Below, in pieces: positions 58,145 through 64,000 of a stretch of 64,000 nucleotides of DNA. The translations under genes and the position numbers were made by a program. The notes under the pieces are model-generated. The model made no database searches, was not told the origin of the DNA, and saw only the letters and a program-made list of their open reading frames with translations. The stretch is from assembly GCA_930367215.1 (NCBI GenBank), contig OV884059.1, positions 7,712,945-7,776,944 on the forward strand. Direction: 5' to 3'. Source of the stretch: Pollenia angustigena (lineage: Eukaryota; Arthropoda; Insecta; Diptera; Polleniidae). Positions within the stretch are counted from its first letter, which is position 1; the number at the start of each line of letters is the position of its first letter.

Positions 58145-58993
58145 CTGCATAATTTAATTTTTAATTTAATCTAACCGATTTAGAAAATTTTACCCTAAAA
58201 TGCAATAAAAGTTGTTACAATTTATTATGTTTTTTCTAATTTATTATCAAGCGATAAGTTTTCTTTAAATTCTTTAAAGTTAATTTCTAAATCTGCTTAA
58301 TTTCCCTTAACCAAAAAAAAAAAAATATTACCTCCTATAAGTAGGCTTTAAATTTTGATTTTTGATTTATATGTTTAAACTTGCTTTTCGTTTTGTGCTT
58401 GTTGTTTATTTTGTAACAATTTCCCGTTATTTAGCTAATTTTCTCTCTATTCTTCTCTCTTTTTATTTTTTCTATAGCGTTAATGTGTATGTTGTTTTTA
58501 TTTGGTGAGATGGAAAATTACCATTATTTCGTTTATTTCAGGAGAGCAATTTTCTGAAAAAAGAGAGCATTTTTCAAATCACCATTTCATTAATTTTTAT
58601 AGCAAGTGTTGTTGTTGTATTTCTTGTCATTGTTTTTGTTTGTATTGCATAGCAAACACATGTGTCTTTCTTTGAAATCTTTGTTATTAAAATGTTGGGC
58701 AAGGCAGAGGAAGATGGCAAATGGAAGGTTAATAAATGAAAGAAATATTTGGTAAATAATAGTTTCAAAAAATTGTTGAAAATATGAAAAAAGTAAACAT
58801 TTTCTAAAGGTTAATTTATAATTAAAGAAAAATTTAAAGAAACTTTAAGTTCAGATTCAGAATTTTAGAGACATACAAATTTCACAAACAATTCGTTAAA
58901 ATAAAATAGTTTGAGTTTAGCTAATGGAACACTTTTCAAATATTTGTGTTTTAGTTAGAATATCAAATGTCCAGTTTAAAGATTAAAAATTTC
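58145..58993. other. AT-rich spacer, no gene recognised
   Basis: Poly(A/T)-rich with one CCTATAAGTAGGCTTTAA motif at about 58333. The 64-codon minus-strand frame at 58574-58768 shows no domain. Confidence 0.4.
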
Positions 58994-59300
58994 TGAAAAT
59001 TTAGACCGCCAACATAATAGTGAAGAGGGCTTATGCGTTTGAGCTGATGTGTGTTACATTGGTTCTATATTGGTTCCAACTTCTAGCATACCGATCAACT
59101 CAGGATCGCTTTCTGAGTCGATCTGACAATATCCTTCCGTCCGTCTGACTGGCTGGTTGTCTGTCCATGTTACTTTGTGCGCAAAGTAAAGGTAGCAATT
59201 TGAATATAATTTGAAGAAATTTAGTACAAACGTTTCAATTGTCATAAGGGCAAGCCTAAGAATCGAACGAATGGTTAGAGTCGGTATATAATTTCCCGTA
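58994..59300 (+). repeat. Dispersed repeat A, copy 6 (highly diverged)
   Basis: ACCGCCAACATAATAGTGAA, GAGCTGATGTGTGTTAC, ACCGATCAACTCAGGATCGC, and CCATGTTACTTTGTGCGCAA follow the order of the repeat A 5' half. The 3' end, CTGTGGTGTAGGGTATC, may be the patch at 60057-60074. If so, 59300-60057 is heavily diverged repeat interior or inserted DNA. Confidence 0.7.
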
Positions 59301-60185
59301 CAAACTTTTTTCCGGAACAGAGACTTCGCGCCCTTAAACTATTACATTTTTATTATGTGATGTTTAGATTTAATTTGGTCCAAACATATACTATTGCAAC
59401 ATAAATCATCTTACCAAATTTTTTCAAAACGGTCCATATTTATCTACATATATTTGTATATATTAATTCCAGTTGTTCCTATAAGGAGCATAGCGCCGTC
59501 CATAGCTCCCATACAAGTACCACTCTCGAAAATAGCTTGACTTCCTTATAAATGTTGGTATTTTTATTTGGCGACAATAACTTTTTTATGTCATGGCCAA
59601 ATTTTGTGCTGGTAGGACCAGAATTGACAAGAGGTCCCATCCCAGTAAAAACTTCGCTTACTTTTTCAAAACGAAAAGCTTCTTTTACTCATTATTTAGT
59701 AGCTTTCTTCTATAACTACATGTATAACAACTTCTATAACTACTTTTTTCTGGATGTATTCAAGTAAAAAAATAATGACTTGCTTTTAAATGCCTTGTAA
59801 AATTCATTGGTTCTTTCAGTAGAATTGTAAGTATCATGTTTTTCTGATTACTCAACACATTGTTTTGTAGGCGAAGTTTTTACTGAGCTATTACCCCCAC
59901 TCCAAAATCTCATATAGAGGTTGGTACTTAGATAATATTCGCTACAAAGAACTCTTATATGTATCAAAAACCTCATAACATAATTGTGTTTTCCCGAGTC
60001 TATGATTGGCCATGGGACACAAATCGGAAACACTCCCGGGCATTTTTCTATATGTACTGTGGTGTAGGGTATCAAAAGATCCGTGTTTTGATTAGTAAAA
60101 GTGACCAGAAAATAATAAACGAACTAAAAAATTTAGATTTCAGAGCCTCAAAATTAAAATTAACTCAAAAACCAAATTTTTATTT
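59301..60185. other. Diverged or unclassified DNA between repeat A pieces
   Basis: Frames at 59552-59767, 59848-60075 (minus) and 59959-60237 run through here and into repeat A sequence, so they are not credible genes. The stretch is slightly less AT-rich than its surroundings, which fits an old element body. Confidence 0.4.
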
Positions 60186-60263
60186 GTATACCCACACCAC
60201 AATAGTGGAGCGGGTATCATCATATGGTCGGGCTTGACCGACTATAATTTCTTTCTAGTTTTT
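60186..60263 (+). repeat. Dispersed repeat A, copy 7 (78-bp end-to-end deletion form)
   Basis: TATACCCACACCACAATAGT GGAGCGGGTATC is joined directly to ATCATATGGTCGGGCTTGAC CGACTATAATTTCTTTC. Only the two ends remain and the 600-bp body is gone. The junction falls in the GGGTAT sequence common to both ends. Confidence 0.85.
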
Positions 60264-60287
60264 TTTATTTTAAAAGAAACTTATTAA

Positions 60288-60423
60288 GGGGGTAATTTTG
60301 TTGTTCACTTCACATTGCGTTGAGAAAATTTTCATATAAAATTTTTTGAAATTTTTAAAATTCAAAAAATTTTATACAAAAATTTTCTCAACGCAAGGTG
60401 AAGTGAACAACAAAATTACCCCC
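60288..60423. mobile_element. 136-bp foldback MITE, TAA-flanked
   Basis: The arms GGGGGTAATTTTGTTGTTCA CTTCACATTGCGTTGAGAAA and their inverse at the right differ by one or two bases. TAA flanks both sides (60285-60287 and 60424-60426). The AT-rich centre is itself palindromic, so the whole element forms one long hairpin. Confidence 0.9.
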
Positions 60424-60429
60424 TAAATC

Positions 60430-63150
60430 GAAATTTTTTTCAAAAAATTATTTTGTTTTAAGTTTTTCTTAGTTGTTGTTTTAAAAGGTAAATTTTCTTG
60501 ATTTCTTTATTGTTTTCATTTCCAACAATGAAATCCTTTCCATTTAATTTCCCTCCTCCTCTTACGAAATTTCTTGAATTTCATCAACCACTTGAGAGAA
60601 ATTAAGACAAAAACAAAGAAAAAAAAATCTTTCCCAAAAGTATGCAAAGGAATTTAATATATTTTGCCACCTTTAGGCAAACCAAACAAACTAGAAACAA
60701 AAAAAAAAAAAAAAAAGAAAACAAATCCTGTTTTGTGTTATTAATGACTTTCATTTTTACTTCCTGTTTAAAGAAGAAGAAATAGCGACAGCAAAAAAAT
60801 ATCTAAATGGTTTTTTCTCTATTATAGCAAAAAGTTTCTTTTAATTCTCTGGCTCGCTCTCTCTCTGTTTGTTTTGCTAATAAAACTCCCTAAATAAAAA
60901 CATTTTCTGTAGTATACTTTCGGTCGCTTTGAATTACAAATTTCCCTTTGCTGCTGCGCATGTTTTTGCTATAATTCTTAGCAATTTCTTTTTTTATTAC
61001 TGGATTTTTTTGAAATTTTATTTTGTTCTTGGTTTATTGTAAATAGACAAAATCACTACAAATATTTCATAACGAAAATCAGTTGATTTTATGCTGCGTA
61101 ACGCATGGTATCGGTAAACGGAAAATTGATAAACTATAAACGGGTTAATAGCTAAAAACGTATTTTTTGTAACAATTTTAAATTTTAGTAAACAAAATTT
61201 TAAAGTTTTAAAGCGAAAACAGTGTTCAAGCGTGTTTTTTAATAATAATATTTATAATCATTATAAAAAAAAAATTTAAAAGAAAACCTGACAAAAGTAC
61301 AGAAATAAAAACGAAAAAATTTGTTAACACCTAAAAATATGCTACACAATATTTTTGTAAAAAATCCCTCTTTATAATATTTAATTTGCCAAGGTTTTTT
61401 TTTTATAAAAAAGAAGACACTGATTCGATAAAAACCAATAAGAATTGTATGGAATTGTTTTAAAATAAAAATCTTTTTAAAGCCAACACAAAAAAAAAAA
61501 CTTTTGAAGCCAGCAAATATAGAATTCTTTTTTAGTAAATTTCCCATAAAATCCTTAAGAATAATTAAAATAAAGAACAAATGAAATGCTTCAAATTAAG
61601 TTTTATGTTATAGAAAGAATGTTTTTTTTGTATTCTTTACAGACTTCCTTTAACATCAAAACAATCTTTAAAAAAATTTTTGAGAAGGAATTTTTAACCG
61701 CAATATTTTTCGTTAAATGTGTAAAAAAGTTATATAAAAGAGGTTTCCACAAAAATAGGCTAACAATTTTGCTTTTCTATTAAATTAAGCTTTTTATTTC
61801 CTTTATGGACAAGTTAAATAAGGAAATCAGATAAACAAATCTTTACTGGAGTTAACAATTATTTTTTTTAATGTCATGCAATCAGAAACAAAAGTCTAAA
61901 CAACACCTAAAAATATGCTTTAGATTATTATTTGTTTTATTAAGATAGGATTCTTTTTTTTTCTTAAAAAACTTTTTTTATATTAAATACATGAACCTTA
62001 AACAACATTTATGAAAAGAAAAGATGAAATGAAATGTTTGAAAAATGTGTTAAAAAAACTAAAAAAAAGAGAAGTCTTTTCTCCTAAAAATAGGCTACAA
62101 ATTTTGATTCTTAATAAACGTTTTTGTTTTCTATAGAAATTTGTTTTAAAATACAACAAAATAATCTTAAAGAAAATCATTGAGAAGCTTTAAAAAACTG
62201 TTTTGTTTAAGCAACTATAAATATTCTTTTTTAACCTTTTTCATTGTTTTTTTAACAAAACAATAAAAATTTGAACAGAAATTTAGGGAATCGTTAACAA
62301 AATCTTTGAGAAAATTTATAAAAAATCAAAGATAAAATAAAGACAATTTGTTACGCCTAAAAATATTCCTAAAACTGTGCTTCTTTAAATTTTCCTAAAC
62401 TTTTAATCAAAACTAAGAACCTTTTCACAAATGATTATGGAATCTTTAACAAAATATCATAATCTTTAAATTATAAAAGTTTAAGAAAATTTTACTTCTT
62501 AAACCCTTAAAATATGTACAAAATGTGTTTGTTTTTTAAAGTTTTTAAACAAAATTAAGGAATTTCACACTAAAAAAATAATAATTTTAAAATGGTTTGT
62601 TAAAAATAAAAAAAAAAAAAAAATTCCAAAAGTAACAAAAATTTAAAATAAATGTAGTTTTTAGTCCTAAAATTATGCAGCAAATTGTGTTTTTTTTTTA
62701 TCGAAGAAAAGCATTTCTAACCTTTTTAATCAACATTTTTAAAATAAATTACAAATTTTGTTTAAATTTATCAAACGATTTGAAAACTTTCTTCAAAGAT
62801 TTTAATAAATCCCTAAGCATATGCTACAGTATTTATTACTTTTAAAACGACAGCTTTGTTTTTAATATTAGTTGATCCTTTTTTTTTTATTAATACTGAA
62901 ATCTACAAATTTTTAATCTTAAAGGAAACTAAAGAAACTTTTTTAAACTGAAACTGAAGTTGAAGAAAATGTCAAAGCCTTAAAATATGCTTTTTAATAA
63001 TGACTTTTTTATTTTTTATAAACAAAGGTGTGAAAACTAATTAAACTGGAATTTATTAGAATATTACAAAAAACAAAAGACAAGTAACATCCTTAAAATA
63101 AAAGATAACCCATAAAGAAGCTTGTTAAAGCCTTAAAATATGTTTACATA
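60430..63150. repeat. AT-rich domain with recurrent CCTAAAAATATGCT motifs
   Basis: No gene is recognised; frames such as 61239-61580 (minus) are Phe/Lys-rich by composition. In one orientation the motif recurs at 61330, 61906, 62083 (TAGGCT), 62356, 62505, 62666, 62812, 62978 and 63131, spaced 130-580 bp. Looser matches extend back to 52 kb and forward to 63670 and 63951. Confidence 0.55.
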
Positions 63151-63154
63151 TACA

Positions 63155-63675
63155 AAACCAACCATATGATACCGTACACGACAGTATTTAAAAATTAAGT
63201 TTTGAGAGTGTTCCCTGTGTTTGAGAAAATATTGGGTCCACCAGAACGAAGTTCTTTGGGCCAAATATTATGTTGATATCTTCTTTTATAAGCGATTTGT
63301 TTGACTTTACATGATTTAAGGATTGAAGTTTATATGGTACCTTTGTTTCATTTTGAACCTACCAGCACAAAATTTTGTCATGACAACAGCTTTAACATAG
63401 CTTCTATTATCGTAAAAGCTGTTGTCACCAATTTTCATGCAATACCAATATTAACAAGTTATGGCATAAAAACCAATTTTAGTTTTTGTATGATGATTTT
63501 AATTGCAATAAAATAAGTTTGCACCCAATTTAATTTAAATAAATACCTACATAATAAGATGGTTTATGCTTTATTCTGCCCATTTTCTATAGTCTTGGTC
63601 CTTGTGCCAATTAGAATCGGTATAATTAAAGGTCCAGGACCAATATTTTGTGGTGTTACAAACATCAGCCTAAAA
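63155..63675 (-). repeat. Dispersed repeat A, copy 8 (highly diverged, minus)
   Basis: AACCATATGATACCGTACAC GACAGTATTTAAAAAT matches the inverse of the repeat A 3' end. Then 63575-63675 (CCATTTTCTATAGTCTTGGT CCTTGTGCCAATTAGAA, then GGACCAATATTTTGTGGTGT TACAAACATCAGC) matches the inverse of its 5' half. The middle is unrecognisable. Confidence 0.75.
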
Positions 63676-63728
63676 GTAGGCTTATATTAACAAAAATTTC
63701 GTACTTTTAAATCAAATCAATTTGGTTA

Positions 63729-63866
63729 GTCTGAGTTCACATTATGAATTGTTTTTTGCATAAAGTCTCAGTTTATGTGTGAGAGAAATAGAGAACATCC
63801 TTCTTTCCCCTTTTACAAATAAACTCTGACTTTCTGAAAGAAAACTTTTGGAGTATGAACCCAGAC
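63729..63866. mobile_element. 138-bp MITE, TTA-flanked (family GTCTGWGTTCATACG)
   Basis: The ends GTCTGAGTTCACATTATGAA and inverse GTCTGGGTTCATACTCCAA are flanked by TTA (63726-63728 and 63867-63869). Same end family as 30358-30658. The interior is GAGAGAAATAGAGAA-rich, resembling the GAGAGA centre of 57575-57722. Confidence 0.75.
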
Positions 63867-63960
63867 TTATCTTTTTCTTAGATACCTTTGAAACAATTAA
63901 AAAAATCATTATAAAATCTTTTTTAAAACTTATTAACATTTTCATTTTAAACTCCCTTAA

Positions 63961-64000
63961 ATATGGGCAAATCCGTCAAAAGGTCCACCGTGACCGAAAA
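63961..64000 (-). repeat. Edge of a dispersed element running off the window
   Basis: This is the inverse of 21571-21611: ATATGGGCAAATCCGTCAAA AGGTCCACCGTGACCGAAAA. The body is presumably to the right of the window. Confidence 0.7.

Overview
The window looks like AT-rich, repeat-dense nuclear DNA from a higher fly, probably a calyptrate (blow-fly or house-fly grade). The basis is one compact fly-like short-chain dehydrogenase gene, Transib, hAT, mariner and pogo-type elements typical of Diptera, and a dispersed repeat beginning TATACCCACACCAC that I associate with calyptrate intergenic DNA. No bacterial-style operon is present. The species is an inference.

Only one intact protein-coding gene is supported: a 340-codon retinol-dehydrogenase-type SDR on the minus strand (7045-8067). 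It has poly(A) signals just downstream and a good 3' splice acceptor 12 bases upstream of its ATG. Immediately beyond that acceptor lies a 3.2 kb head-to-head array of a near-identical 470-bp unit (8121-11295).

From 12.3 to 33.8 kb the DNA is mostly transposons, several with readable borders. The best case is a three-level nest: a hAT-like element (15399-21860, perfect 8-bp target duplication ATACATCT) contains a 4365-bp Transib (16503-20867, perfect 5-bp duplication AGTCG), which contains a 465-bp MITE (20000-20464, TAA). The Transib carries a broken RAG1-like transposase gene whose catalytic and zinc residues are all still readable, and its ends begin with exactly the V(D)J heptamer CACAGTG. 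A second hAT with a pogo-type MITE inside, two further hAT-like elements, several TTA-flanked MITEs, a SINE split by a hAT, and three decayed mariner-like transposase genes are also present.

The right half (24-64 kb) is nearly gene-free but not structureless. It is divided into domains, each built on one recurring short motif: TCAGGCGGGCCAT (about 50 sites, plus strand 24.2-37.0 kb, then minus strand 37.3-51.7 kb), a GATTCTAGTTCA-like periodicity, AGGTCAAAGGTCA (perfect nuclear-receptor DR1 sites on a roughly 145-bp period, 53.3-55.2 kb), and CCTAAAARTATGCT (mainly 52-64 kb). A GTCTCGTCTATAGTCT domain lies at 0.6-1.7 and 5.6-7.0 kb. At 28.5-32.3 kb a block containing a possible 5' splice donor is tandemly triplicated. 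A 1.2-1.3 kb block at 23.8 kb is duplicated at 34.0 kb. These domains are the least explained part of the window.
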